Origin: Paracoccaceae bacterium
Lineage (GTDB): Bacteria; Pseudomonadota; Alphaproteobacteria; Rhodobacterales; Rhodobacteraceae
Reading direction: 5' to 3'
NCBI GenBank assembly: GCA_021647745.1
Contig: JAKIUB010000001.1
Coordinates: 62,001-126,000, forward strand
Length of the DNA: 64,000 bases
Shown here: one piece after another, positions 51,647-60,520 of the stretch
Position numbering within the stretch: the stretch's first letter is position 1
How the letters are laid out: the number at the start of each line of letters is the position of its first letter
Program-made: the position numbers and the translations under genes
The notes under the pieces: model-generated
Told to the model about the DNA's origin: nothing
Seen by the model: only the letters and a program-made list of their open reading frames with translations
Database searches by the model: none

Positions 51647-52243
51647 TTAGGCGCAGAGCGAAACCTTGCTATGGTCTCCAACAGCAAACTTGCGCAGCAC
51701 CGCCGGATAAAGGCGGTGCTCCAGCGGCAGCAGCCGCGCGGCGAGGTCGTCCGGGGTATCTCCCGGCTTGATTTGTATTACGGCTTGCCCGAGAATCGGC
51801 CCGCCATCAAGCTCGCCCGTCACCTCGTGCACTGTGCAGCCATGCACCGCCATGCCGGCCTCCAGCGCCTGCCGGTGGGTATGAAGCCCGCGAAAAAGTG
51901 GCAGGATAGAGGGGTGGATATTGAGCATTCTTCCCTGCCAGCGGGCTATGAAATGCGGCGTTAGTATGCGCATGAAACCGGCAAGACAGATAATATCCGG
52001 AGCAGCGGCCTCCAGCTTTTTCGTTAGTGCGGCCTCGAAAGCGGCTCTGTCACCGCCAAAAGGCCGATGATCGATGCTTGCCGCGGGGATGCCCATACCA
52101 GCCGCTTTTTCCAGCCCGCCGGCCGTGGGCGTGTTTGATAATACCAACACCGGCCGCGCCGGATGAGCGCCGTGCATATCCTGCGCCAGCGCAACCATGT
52201 TCGAGCCACCGCCCGAGAGCAGAATGGCCACCCGTTTGTTCAC
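51647..52243 (-). CDS. purN: Phosphoribosylglycinamide formyltransferase
   Basis: 198 residues. L-L-S-G-G-G-S-N-M (about 8-16) binds the phosphate; L-A-G-F-M-R-I-L (about 88-95) and the catalytic N-I-H-P-S-I-L-P (Asn/His, about 108-115) and H-E-V-T-G-E-L-D-G-G-P (Asp, about 138-148) are all present. It formylates GAR in purine synthesis using 10-formyl-THF. It overlaps purM by 4 bases. Confidence 0.96.
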   Translation of the reverse strand: MNKRVAILLSGGGSNMVALAQDMHGAHPARPVLVLSNTPTAGGLEKAAGMGIPAASIDHRPFGGDRAAFEAALTKKLEAAAPDIICLAGFMRILTPHFIARWQGRMLNIHPSILPLFRGLHTHRQALEAGMAVHGCTVHEVTGELDGGPILGQAVIQIKPGDTPDDLAARLLPLEHRLYPAVLRKFAVGDHSKVSLCA

Positions 52244-53286
52244 CCGAGTTCACCACTATAGCTGACACCCTCACCGGCAACGACATGGCCAATACGGCTG
52301 ACGCTCTCGCCCTCTGCGGTAAAAATCTCTGCCAGCCTGTCGGCCTCGTTGGCCTGTACGATAGCCACCATGCCCATACCGCAATTGAAGGTCTTGAGCA
52401 TCTCGGTTTGTGATAGCCCTGCCTGATCCCTGAGCCACGCCAATACAGGCGGCATTGACCATGCGCCAAGATCGACTGCGGCGCCAAGCCCTTTGGGCAG
52501 GGCGCGCGGCAGGTTTTCGGTTAGCCCGCCACCGGTGATATGGGCTAAAGCATGCAGCCCGCCCGCGCGGTGCGCTGCCAAACCGGAGCGCACATAAAGA
52601 CATGTCGGCGCAAGCAGGGCGCGGCCAAGCGTGCCTTCGCCAAAAGGCGAGGGAGCTTCCCAGCCCAGCCCCGACTGCTCGACAATTTTTCGAACTAGTG
52701 AATAGCCGTTGGAATGCACGCCGGAGGAGGCCAGTCCGAGCAAAATATCACCCTCCTGCACCCCGTTTGGCAGGCTGTTACCGCGCTCCATCGCCCCGAC
52801 ACTGAACCCAGCAAGGTCAAAATCGCCTTTGGCATACATGCCCGGCATTTCGGCGGTTTCTCCTCCGACCAATGCTGAATTGCTGCGCTTGCAGCCTTCG
52901 GCAATGCCGGCGATGATGGTGCGGGCTTCGTTGATATCAAGCTTGCCTGTGGCAAAATAATCCAGGAAAAACAGCGGCTCCGCCCCTTGGCAGACAAGAT
53001 CATTGACGCACATCGCAACCAGATCAATGCCGACCGTGTCCAGTATTCCTGTTTCGATCGCGATCTTCAGCTTGGTACCAACCCCATCGGTAGCTGCCAC
53101 AAGTATCGGGTCTTTATAGCCGGCTGATTTCAGGTCAAACATAGCCCCGAAGCCGCCAAGTCCGTCCATCACCCCCGGGCGTTTTGTCGTGGCGGCCAGA
53201 GGTTTTATCTGGTCAACCAGCGCATTTCCCGCATCTATATCCACGCCGGCATCGGCATAAGTCAGGCCGTTCTTGGGAGAGGTCAT
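52240..53286 (-). CDS. purM: Phosphoribosylformylglycinamidine cyclo-ligase
   Basis: 348 residues starting M-T-S-P-K-N-G-L-T-Y-A-D-A-G-V-D-I. Family motifs: G-G-F-G-A-M-F-D-L, A-T-D-G-V-G-T-K (about 65-72), M-C-V-N-D-L-V-C-Q-G-A-E-P (about 91-103) and G-G-E-T-A-E-M-P-G (about 141-149). It closes the imidazole ring to give AIR. Its first codons and leader are duplicated 1.3 kb away (54455-54723). Confidence 0.97.
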   Translation of the reverse strand: MTSPKNGLTYADAGVDIDAGNALVDQIKPLAATTKRPGVMDGLGGFGAMFDLKSAGYKDPILVAATDGVGTKLKIAIETGILDTVGIDLVAMCVNDLVCQGAEPLFFLDYFATGKLDINEARTIIAGIAEGCKRSNSALVGGETAEMPGMYAKGDFDLAGFSVGAMERGNSLPNGVQEGDILLGLASSGVHSNGYSLVRKIVEQSGLGWEAPSPFGEGTLGRALLAPTCLYVRSGLAAHRAGGLHALAHITGGGLTENLPRALPKGLGAAVDLGAWSMPPVLAWLRDQAGLSQTEMLKTFNCGMGMVAIVQANEADRLAEIFTAEGESVSRIGHVVAGEGVSYSGELG

Positions 53287-53393
53287 CGCGGAATCCTTCG
53301 CTGGGAAAGTTGCAGCAGCTTTACCTGATCATCGAGCAAAAGAAAACCACCCAAAGGATGGTTGACCATTGCTTTTGCCCAGATAGATAAAGC
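53119..53393. repeat. Segmental duplication, copy A (purM 5' end plus leader)
   Basis: About 275 bases here align with 54455-54723 with scattered mismatches and small gaps. Copy A contains the true purM start; after it, about 105 bases absent from copy B precede the degenerate tRNA at 53501. Confidence 0.85.
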
Positions 53394-53500
53394 CTTGTAG
53401 CGCTTCCAGTTCATAGTGCATCGCAATTCGCTGCCTTTCGCTAGGCTCAAACGCAAATCGCGATGAATCTGTTTTAACAAGAACAGGAAACGCTTTAGGC

Positions 53501-53577
53501 GCGCCTGTGGCTCAGTTGGTTAGGGCAGAGCGCCCATAACGCTTTTGTCGTAGGTTCAAGTTCTGCCGAGCCTGTCA
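53501..53577 (+). pseudogene. Degenerate copy of the CAU-anticodon tRNA
   Basis: 77 bases align with the intact tRNA at 54729-54805. D arm, anticodon CAT and T loop remain, but substitutions in the acceptor stem (start GCGCCTG against end CGAGCCT), T stem and CCA end (TCA) should spoil folding or charging. Confidence 0.75.
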
Positions 53578-53721
53578 ATATCTCGTATCGTGCTGATAAC
53601 AAAGAGAAATACCTTGTGATCCGCTTTGGAAGCGCCTCCCTGTAAGAAAAGGCATTTCAAACCGAGGCACTACCATTGCGTTGAGGTGGTGAGGCGAGCT
53701 TCCAGCGCCCGCACCCGAAGG

Positions 53722-54298
53722 CTATGCAAGCAAGGGTTTTGGCATAAGCCGACTCAGCCAGACCAGAAAAACCCCGGCCAGCAGGAACAGCGCCAGCAAA
53801 ACCGTTATATTCATCACCACCTCGGTTGCGCCCAATGCCGAGACATTCAGGAACGGATAGGGATACCAGTTGGTAGATGCGCCCCTGACCAGCGAATAGA
53901 TGCAAAAGGCGGTGGGGATCAGCAACCAGATGAAAGCATGGCGATAGCGCAGCCCGGATTTACGGGTAAACAGGAACCAGTCGAGGACAAACAGCACCGG
54001 CACAATGGTATGGAAGGCAAGGTCAGTCAGATATCGCAGCCCAACCGGGTCGAAATCCCTGGCCAGCACCAGATGGTAGACCACCGCAACCAGCGTAATA
54101 TAAACGGTCAATGCCCCGCGCCAGGCGCTGCTGTTTCCACCTATACCCAGAAGCGAAAGCGTCAATGTGACCGCGATCAGAAAATTGGTCTGCACGGTGA
54201 AATAGCTGAACAGTTACACGGTTTTCCGGCGCCTGCATCCGTGATGTTGGTCCATAGCTGCACAATGATGGCGGTGATAATACGATAGGGTTTTTCAT
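53722..54298 (-). pseudogene. Pr6Pr-like membrane protein gene, frameshifted
   Basis: The main frame (54195 down to 53722) gives a five- to six-helix membrane protein: V-Q-T-N-F-L-I-A-V, then D-L-A-F-H-T-I-V-P-V-L-F-V-L-D-W (about 50-65) and N-W-Y-P-Y-P-F-L-N, patterns of the Pr6Pr family. Its N-terminal helix (R-I-I-T-A-I-I-V-Q-L-W..I-T-D-A-G-A-G) lies upstream in another frame, and the plausible start with GGGG at 54298 is in a third. At least two frame changes or a small deletion near 54215 have broken it. It sits between the two copies of the purM/tRNA duplication. Confidence 0.7.
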
Positions 54299-54454
54299 TA
54301 TTATTCCCCTAAAATAAGACTGATAATCTCGCTGGTATTTTTTGACAACTCATTGCGGTCACGGATGCGGTGTAGCGCGGTTTTCATTTGTGCTTGTCGT
54401 GCGGGGTCATAAATCCGCTAGCAGTTTATAGCCCGCGCTTGGCGGGTCGTGAAA

Positions 54455-54614
54455 GCCGGCTGATTTGAGGTCAAACATCACCCCGAAGCCGCCAAGCCCG
54501 TCCAGGGCGTTTGGTGCTGGCGGCGATGGGTTTTATCTGGTCAACCAGCGCATTTTCCGCATCTATACCCCCACCGGCATCGGCATAAGTCAGGCCGTTC
54601 TTGGGAGAGATCAT
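54455..54614 (-). pseudogene. 5' fragment of purM (copy B of the duplication)
   Basis: From ATG 54614 it reads M-I-S-P-K-N-G-L-T-Y-A-D-A-G-G-G-I-D-A and follows purM for about 40 codons. It then loses frame at R-P-G, where bases are missing relative to purM, and homology stops at about 54455. It cannot make a working enzyme. Confidence 0.85.
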
Positions 54615-54672
54615 CGCGGAATTCTTCGCTGGGAAAGTTGCAGCAGCTTTACCTGATCAGTATCTAAAAGAA

Positions 54673-54691
54673 AACCACCCAAAGGGTGGTT
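54673..54691. repeat. Perfect short hairpin in the duplicated leader
   Basis: AACCACCC and GGGTGGTT with a 3-base loop. Copy A (near 53345-53362) has the same element with one mismatch. It lies upstream of purM on the minus strand; on the plus strand it precedes the tRNA and is followed by a T-run, so it may act as a terminator or leader structure. Confidence 0.5.
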
Positions 54692-54728
54692 GACCATCGC
54701 TTTTTGCCCAGATAGATAAAGCGCAGGC

Positions 54729-54805
54729 GGGCCTGTAGCTCAGTTGGTTAGAGCAGAGCGCTCATAACGCTTTTGTCGTAGGTTCGAGTCCTACCGGGCC
54801 TACCA
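54729..54805 (+). tRNA. tRNA with CAU anticodon (Met or lysidine-modified Ile2)
   Basis: 77 bases with encoded CCA. Acceptor stem GGGCCTG/CGGGCCT, D arm GCTCAGTTGGTTAGAGC, anticodon arm GAGCG-CTCATAA-CGCTT, T arm with TTCGAGT. It lacks the features of initiator tRNA, so it is elongator Met or Ile2; sequence alone does not settle which. Confidence 0.9.
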
Positions 54806-54811
54806 AATTCA

Positions 54812-55348
54812 CTAAATATCGGAATTCGGGATAGTGGCGCTGAAACGCGCGTTAATATAGATTCGGTTGACCCATGTTTGCGCCTCAATGCCCACCCAAT
54901 CCGCAAGCGGGATATAGGGGACAGCGGTTTCGATGAGCATCACGTATTGCTCGTCTAGCAATGTTGGCAATATCGATGTCGGAATATCATCGGTTTCCAG
55001 AGCGCTTCCTCCAGTAGAATAAGACCAGTTGACGCTTAAGTCTCCAGAAGAATCCCGGTATATCTCGGACACCCGGACGTTACCGACCGGCTCGCGCGGC
55101 AGTAATTTGTTTTGTAGGGTGAGCAAATCGTCAATTTCGGCATTATTCGTAGCATTTTGCCGCGATACAATATCAGCCAACAGGTGCGAAACGCGCGCAG
55201 CCCCAGCCCGGGCCTCAAAAGCATCAAAGAACACCATACTGCCGATCCACCACAGAATCAGCACCGGCAAAATGATAATGAACTCGACAGTTACTGTTCC
55301 CTCGTCATCATCTTTGAAACGGGAAAGTATTTCACGTAAAACCTTCAT
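54812..55348 (-). CDS. TadE-family pseudopilin-like protein
   Basis: 178 residues behind GGAGG. The N-terminus D-D-D-E-G-T-V-T-V-E-F-I-I-I-L-P-V-L-I-L-W-W (about 13-34) is the TadE/TadF class III signal: charged leader, Gly, Glu at +5, then one helix. The rest is exported. It would be processed by a TadV-like prepilin peptidase and act in Flp/Tad pilus assembly. Third of three such genes in a row; the rest of the tad machinery is not in the window. The gene ends 6 bases from the tRNA. Confidence 0.85.
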   Translation of the reverse strand: MKVLREILSRFKDDDEGTVTVEFIIILPVLILWWIGSMVFFDAFEARAGAARVSHLLADIVSRQNATNNAEIDDLLTLQNKLLPREPVGNVRVSEIYRDSSGDLSVNWSYSTGGSALETDDIPTSILPTLLDEQYVMLIETAVPYIPLADWVGIEAQTWVNRIYINARFSATIPNSDI

Positions 55349-55367
55349 TAGGTGCTACCTCCTGGGC

Positions 55368-55904
55368 CTAGCTCGGCTCGTTCAAGAATGCTGAATAGGA
55401 TACCAGATTATATCCGCCTGTAGAGTCTTTGGGCAGCAAGGCGCCCAAGCCGGCGCCAGGTATGAGCGGGTCAACCACAAAACAGGCGCGCAGCACCATG
55501 ATTACTGGGGGGCCCGGGTTGGGCGCCCAGTCAACTACCGGTTCTATTTCGGATGCACGGTCAATACAACGGGCTGTCGCCGAAGAAATCGGGCTGGTAT
55601 TCTCGACCAGCTCGAGCTGCAAGGCAGAATCGCAGTCGCGCAAAATAGTGGCGTATCTGCAGATGTCGGTTTTGACTGAATCATGGGTGGGGTTCGGGTC
55701 TATGCCGATCCTGAGATCACGCACCGCCATATTGATACCGCGATTGAGCATGGTCTGTTGGGTCAGCAACCATCCGGATTCAAGCACCGAAAACACGATC
55801 CACATAACGACGGGGATGAGAATGACAAACTCCACCGTCGGGTTGGCGGAGTCGTCATCCCGAAATTTGCGGAGCGCCGGGCGGATAAGATCAAGCAAGG
55901 GCAT
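55368..55904 (-). CDS. TadE/TadF-like pseudopilin
   Basis: 178 residues with the same start plan: F-R-D-D-D-S-A-N-P-T-V-E-F-V-I-L-I-P-V-V-M-W (about 14-35), where the usual Gly is Ala-Asn. Three or four Cys in the exported part (I-C-R-Y, D-C-D, R-C-I, A-C-F) could form disulfides. Its start overlaps the stop of the vWA gene (TAATG), so the two are co-translated, and it is followed after 19 bases by the other TadE gene. Confidence 0.83.
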   Translation of the reverse strand: MPLLDLIRPALRKFRDDDSANPTVEFVILIPVVMWIVFSVLESGWLLTQQTMLNRGINMAVRDLRIGIDPNPTHDSVKTDICRYATILRDCDSALQLELVENTSPISSATARCIDRASEIEPVVDWAPNPGPPVIMVLRACFVVDPLIPGAGLGALLPKDSTGGYNLVSYSAFLNEPS

Positions 55905-57307
55905 TAATTTACCAGTTTCAGTTTCTGGATTGTTTGTGAAATTATACTGAAGGCTTCATCCAGGTCATCGGTTCCGACATTGAAAAACAGCCCCTCCGAG
56001 GCGCATGCGTTCATTTGTGTTGCCGCATTCCCGCCGGCAGGCACAGCATAGCCGATGGTAAATACAACAATTCCGGCTTCTTTGGCTCGCGCACATATGT
56101 TTTGCAATCTTGTGTCACCCTGAGCGCCGGTGACTCTGACTTCGCGACGTGGACCCCACCAGTCTATGCGCCTACCCTCCCAAAAATCGGCGTTTTCTTG
56201 CGACCTGCTGGGAAAGCCAGGGATTATTCTATAGCCGACAGATGTGATAGTAGATTGAGGTGTGTTTGTGCCATCGGTCATCAGAACGACGAATTTGAGT
56301 GTTTCCTCGTCTGAAAAGAGGGCAGGGCGGTCATCAAAGGCCGAATCAATGTCGCCTAACGCTATCAGAGAGGAAACTACAGGCTGTGCATCAGGGTCCA
56401 GTAAGGCTGTGCCCCACTTCATTCCGATATTGGCGGAGGTCATTCCTGTAGCACGCAGATCGTCGATTGCGTCGGTTAGAACGTCTATATCATTGGACAA
56501 CGGCACGATTGATATATCACTACGCGGGCACCAATCGGTATCCACTGCAGAAAGCCACGCCGCGGACCAGTGCCGGGTCTGCCTCAGACTTGCTGTGCGC
56601 GATATATTGGTGGACGAGTAGTCACTAGCATCAAAGTCAACACAACTTGAATAATCGTGCCAGCGGTCGTAGTTAAACTGGTCCGCCAGGTTGGCGCCGG
56701 CAGAAACCTGACCGGAAAAAGGAACAAGCGAAATAGATGTGTAGCCGGAACGATCACCGTCAAGCATGTCGCTGACAAAATTACCAGCGGCCGCGCGAAG
56801 GTTAACAATTTTTGTCCCTCTCATGGAGCCTGAAATATCAACCACCAGAGATAGTTCGATTTCGTTCTGCTTTATCTCGGCAGAAGAAGCCGCAGCACCT
56901 GACAGTGTTTCAATACCTGCGATTTTCAGGAAGAAGGTATCCACCCCAAAATTAGAATTAGCCGCAACACGCTGGGAGTTCATCGTGAAATTAGGGATTA
57001 CGGTAACACCAAGGGCTACCGGATCAAAGCCGGATGACCGGACATAAGCCATAACGGTTTGTTCGGCATTAGCCTCTGCGGCTGCAATTTCCGCTGGAGT
57101 GATCGCCTTGGCATCATGACCAAGACCGGCCGCTGCCAGCACGCCGCGATCAAGCGCGTCCTGCACCCCTTCGCGCTTGTATTCGTAATTCATGAAGTCG
57201 ACAGCCATGCCGCCGCCCACGACCATAACCAGAAACATAATCAGGACGAAGGCTAGAATTCCGCCGCTTTCGTCATCACGAAAATCTTTTATTTGCTTCA
57301 GCTTCAT
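55904..57307 (-). CDS. TadG-like pilus protein with vWA domain
   Basis: Start at 57307 (M-K-L-K-Q-I-K-D-F-R-D-D-E-S-G-G), 6 bases after GAGGA; the longer frame to 57400 is not needed. 467 residues: a TadE/G-type signal helix (about 17-38), then an exported vWA domain with MIDAS D-I-S-G-S-M (about 163-168) and M-T-D-G-T-N (about 342-347). Several Cys may form disulfides. TadG proteins anchor or cap Flp pili. The family is unrelated in context to the phage vWA protein near 4.5 kb. Confidence 0.87.
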   Translation of the reverse strand: MKLKQIKDFRDDESGGILAFVLIMFLVMVVGGGMAVDFMNYEYKREGVQDALDRGVLAAAGLGHDAKAITPAEIAAAEANAEQTVMAYVRSSGFDPVALGVTVIPNFTMNSQRVAANSNFGVDTFFLKIAGIETLSGAAASSAEIKQNEIELSLVVDISGSMRGTKIVNLRAAAGNFVSDMLDGDRSGYTSISLVPFSGQVSAGANLADQFNYDRWHDYSSCVDFDASDYSSTNISRTASLRQTRHWSAAWLSAVDTDWCPRSDISIVPLSNDIDVLTDAIDDLRATGMTSANIGMKWGTALLDPDAQPVVSSLIALGDIDSAFDDRPALFSDEETLKFVVLMTDGTNTPQSTITSVGYRIIPGFPSRSQENADFWEGRRIDWWGPRREVRVTGAQGDTRLQNICARAKEAGIVVFTIGYAVPAGGNAATQMNACASEGLFFNVGTDDLDEAFSIISQTIQKLKLVN

Positions 57308-57525
57308 GGCAGGTTCCTCGGGTTTCAAGCGGGTGCCGGAAGGTATATCATCCGGTCTGTCGCTTCTAGCATCATAAAAAACAGTAAAACTTAAAATCAA
57401 CTTCTGCCTGCATACCAGAAAAGATATGCTGTCGCTAGTCTTATGAGCTATATAGTCGTAAATTAATTAACAATTTTTGTACTTTACGGGAGTGACGTAA
57501 CTTCCCCCCATAAAACAAGGATTAT

Positions 57526-58557
57526 TTAAGGCGATTCCGGAGTGACCATAGCGGAAATAGTATCTTTCAACCTCAATGAGCCAACCAGTTTTCCCGTGCT
57601 ATCACGAACATTTGCACGGGTTTCCTCTTGTTCTGTCATGGCTTTTGCGGCGATTTCCAGCTTGTCATCGGGTAATAGCTCAATGTTGATTGAGCTATCA
57701 AAGGGTGTATCCGCCATAATCGTGCCGACGGAAATAACACGGCCACGGTTAACTTCTTTAACAAAATCAGTGATATAGCCATCTGCCGGGTTGAGCACTA
57801 TCTCCTGCCCGCTACCCTGTTGAATCACCTCGCCATCACGCAAAATAGCGATTTGATCGCCCAGTCGAAGCGCTTCATCAAGGTCGTGGGTGATAAAAAC
57901 AATAGTTTTTTGCAGTTCGGCCTGAATATCGAGTAAAACAGCCTGCATATCCGAGCGAATCAGCGGGTCCAGCGCCGAAAAGGCTTCGTCCATCAGCAGG
58001 ATATCGGCATCATTAGTCAGCGCGCGCGCCAAGCCGACCCGTTGCTGCATACCGCCGGAAAGCTGGTTGGGATAGTGATTCTCAAAGCCGTCCAGCCCCA
58101 CACGGTCGATCCAGCGCCGCGCGCGCTTGCTGGCCTCTCCTTTGTCCACGCCCTGTATTTCCAGCCCGTATACCGTATTTTCGATCACGGTGCGGTGAGG
58201 CAGCAGGGCGAATTTCTGAAAAACCATGGCGGTTTTGTGGCGGCGAAATTCCAGCAATTCGGATTTTGACATCTGGCAGACATCATCCCCCTCGTAAAGC
58301 ACGGCACCCGCAGTCGGCTCGATCAACCTGTTTATGTGGCGGATCAGGGTGGATTTTCCCGAGCCGGAAAGCCCCATGACAACCTGGATTTTACCGGCGG
58401 GCATCGAGATATTTATGTCCTTCAGCCCAAGCACATGGCCATGCTGCTCGTTCAGTTCGGTCTTGCTCATTCCATTTTTTACAGCCTCGACATATTTTTC
58501 ACCATTCGGGCCGAATATTTTGAAAAGGTCTTTTACTTCAATGCCATGACTAGCCAT
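57526..58557 (-). CDS. proV: Glycine betaine/proline-type ABC transporter, ATP-binding protein
   Basis: 343 residues: Walker A G-L-S-G-S-G-K-S-T (about 62-70), Q loop, signature L-S-G-G-M (about 165-169), Walker B I-L-L-M-D-E-A-F-S-A-L-D, and a C-terminal CBS-like region (about 270-343), the usual ProV/OpuAA architecture. The long N-terminal insert before Walker A (K-N-G-M-S-K-T-E-L) is typical of ProV. It overlaps proW by 8 bases. It energises compatible-solute uptake. Confidence 0.93.
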   Translation of the reverse strand: MASHGIEVKDLFKIFGPNGEKYVEAVKNGMSKTELNEQHGHVLGLKDINISMPAGKIQVVMGLSGSGKSTLIRHINRLIEPTAGAVLYEGDDVCQMSKSELLEFRRHKTAMVFQKFALLPHRTVIENTVYGLEIQGVDKGEASKRARRWIDRVGLDGFENHYPNQLSGGMQQRVGLARALTNDADILLMDEAFSALDPLIRSDMQAVLLDIQAELQKTIVFITHDLDEALRLGDQIAILRDGEVIQQGSGQEIVLNPADGYITDFVKEVNRGRVISVGTIMADTPFDSSINIELLPDDKLEIAAKAMTEQEETRANVRDSTGKLVGSLRLKDTISAMVTPESP

Positions 58558-59437
58558 GGATCACCTCCGAGTGCTTTTGTAGCCGCTTGCCGTATTTTTG
58601 TGAAACCCGGTCAAAAATAATGGCGATGGCGACAATCGCCATACCGTTCATAAAGCCAAGGGTGATATACTGGTTGTTGACCGCCTTCAGCACCTCAAGC
58701 CCGAGGCCGCGCACCCCGATCAGGGCTGCCACAACCACCATCGCCAGCGCCATCATGATGGTCTGGTTTATGCCGGCAAAGATATTGGGCAGGGCGAGGG
58801 GCATTTGCACAGTCCACAGCTTCTGGTGAGGCGAGGCGCCAAAGGCATCCGCCGCCTCCAGCACGTCTTTGTCAACCAGCCGGATGCCGAGGTTGGTCAG
58901 CCGCACCACAGGCGGAATGGCATAGATACAGACAGCAATCAGCCCCGGCACCTTGCCGATGCCCAAAAGCAACATGATGGGGATAAGATATACAAATGCC
59001 GGAATGGTCTGCATAATATCCAGAATAGGCGTAACAATCGCCTGCACACGGTTTGATTTTGCCATCCATATTCCGAAAGGTATACCGATGATAATACATA
59101 CCAGCGTCGCCACAGAGATCAGCGCCAGCGTATACATGGTGTTTTCCCACATCCCGAGATAACCAACCAGCCAAAGCGAAACCAGCGCGCCCACCACAAG
59201 TGGCCAGCTGCGCGAGCCAAGCCAAACCAGCACGGCGATAATCAGCATCATCACCGGCCAAGGGGTCGAGATCAGGAGCTTTTCGAACCAGACAAGAAAT
59301 TTAAGCAGCGGATTGAAGAAACCTTCGATCGTATCTCCCCATGCGCGGGTGAAATCCTTGAAGGCTGAATCAAGCCCCTTTTTGAGGTCGCGCAAATCAG
59401 TACGGCTGATTTCCGGAAATTCGTTCCAATCCCACAT
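58550..59437 (-). CDS. proW: Glycine betaine/proline-type ABC transporter, permease
   Basis: 295 residues with a hydrophilic N-terminus (about 1-45) and five or six helices. The EAA loop is near A-A-D-A-F-G-A-S-P-H-Q-K-L-W-T-V-Q-M-P-L-A-L-P (about 192-214). Inner membrane. Starts 78 bases after proX, with a hairpin between, and overlaps proV. Confidence 0.93.
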   Translation of the reverse strand: MWDWNEFPEISRTDLRDLKKGLDSAFKDFTRAWGDTIEGFFNPLLKFLVWFEKLLISTPWPVMMLIIAVLVWLGSRSWPLVVGALVSLWLVGYLGMWENTMYTLALISVATLVCIIIGIPFGIWMAKSNRVQAIVTPILDIMQTIPAFVYLIPIMLLLGIGKVPGLIAVCIYAIPPVVRLTNLGIRLVDKDVLEAADAFGASPHQKLWTVQMPLALPNIFAGINQTIMMALAMVVVAALIGVRGLGLEVLKAVNNQYITLGFMNGMAIVAIAIIFDRVSQKYGKRLQKHSEVIHG

Positions 59438-59467
59438 ATTTCTGCCCCTGTCCTACCTGAAAACAAA

Positions 59468-59494
59468 AGCCCGACGGCATGGGGCCGCCGGGCT
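59468..59494 (-). terminator. Hairpin between proX and proW
   Basis: Eleven-base arms (59468-59478 with 59484-59494) with one mismatch, followed by T-runs on both strands. In the operon direction it would cut transcription after proX, giving more binding protein than permease. Confidence 0.75.
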
Positions 59495-59515
59495 TTTTAT
59501 TGTTTTTCCCCCACC

Positions 59516-60520
59516 TTAGAGCGCGGCTTTTACCTTTTCGGCCACTTCAGGTGAAACCCACTGGGTCCAGATATTTTCGTAGCGCAAAAGAAACTCGATC
59601 GCGGCATCGGAGCCTTCGGCCTGCTCGTCAACCATATAGACCAGCATTGCCCCCATCACTTCGCCGGGATATGTGCGCTTTTCGAGAAAGTCGATGATAG
59701 GGCCGCCCTTGGCATTGAATTCATCGGTTACAAGCGTAAACACCTCGGATTTGACCCAGGAAGATTGCTGCGGGTTCTCGCAGCCTTCTTGTGTTATGCA
59801 GTTATTCCAGGGTTCATCACCGGCGTAATCCACGCCAAAGGGCACCTGGACCATGTTGTATTTGCCGATAATCGCGGTCGGAGACCAGTAATATCCGAAC
59901 CAGTTTTCACCGCGCTCGTTGGCTTTGGCGATAGAGCCGTCAAGCCCGGCAGCCGAGCCGGGATCTATCAGCACCCAGCCTTTGTCTTCCATACCAAAGG
60001 CCTCGAACAGGCTGATATTTACCTGCTGGCAGCCCCAGCCTGCGGGACAGCCGATAAAGCCCCCTACGGAAGGGTCTTCGGATGAAGGAAACAGGTCGGG
60101 GCGTTCTATTACATCAAGCACGGTTTTGATCTCGGGGTTGGCCTCAAGCGTGTAGGAGGGCACCCACCAGCCTTCGCCTAGCCCCTCGATCGGCCCGCGG
60201 TTAACAGCCACAAGCCGCCCTTCGGCCAGTGCCTCGTCAACCAACGTGCGCACCCCGTTTACCCATTGCTCACCGGCAATATCCGGCACGCCTTTTTCGT
60301 TCATCGAGGCAAAAATAGGGGCGGTGCCACCCACGATCAGCTCGACATTGCAGCCATAGCCTTCTTCGAGGATGAATTTGTCTACATTGGCGAGCAGCTC
60401 ACCGGAGGCCCAGTTGAACTCGGCCATGGTTATATCGCCGCAATCCTCTTGTGCCATTGCCGCTGTGCCGAGGCTCATGGCGAAGGTTGTGATTGCCGCC
60501 GAAGTAAGTATTCTCTTCAT
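59516..60520 (-). CDS. proX: Glycine betaine/proline-type ABC transporter, binding protein
   Basis: 334 residues behind GGAGAG. Signal peptide (K-R-I-L-T-S-A-A-I-T-T-F-A-M-S..A-M-A-Q-E). OpuAC-type domain with several Trp that can form the aromatic cage for quaternary amines (E-F-N-W-A-S-G, E-G-W-W-V-P-S-Y, F-G-Y-Y-W-S-P-T). Paired cysteines (F-I-G-C-P-A-G-W-G-C) suggest a disulfide. Periplasmic. First gene of proX-proW-proV. Betaine, choline or proline betaine are all possible ligands. Confidence 0.92.
   Translation of the reverse strand: MKRILTSAAITTFAMSLGTAAMAQEDCGDITMAEFNWASGELLANVDKFILEEGYGCNVELIVGGTAPIFASMNEKGVPDIAGEQWVNGVRTLVDEALAEGRLVAVNRGPIEGLGEGWWVPSYTLEANPEIKTVLDVIERPDLFPSSEDPSVGGFIGCPAGWGCQQVNISLFEAFGMEDKGWVLIDPGSAAGLDGSIAKANERGENWFGYYWSPTAIIGKYNMVQVPFGVDYAGDEPWNNCITQEGCENPQQSSWVKSEVFTLVTDEFNAKGGPIIDFLEKRTYPGEVMGAMLVYMVDEQAEGSDAAIEFLLRYENIWTQWVSPEVAEKVKAAL

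Noticed and set aside
53626..54288. 220-codon plus-strand open frame
   Set aside because: Antisense to the broken membrane protein gene; Gln/His/Arg-rich and featureless.
57455..57480. CtrA-type site near the Tad genes
   Set aside because: TTAATTAAC is present but the TTAA-N7-TTAA spacing is not met; AT-rich chance match is likely.
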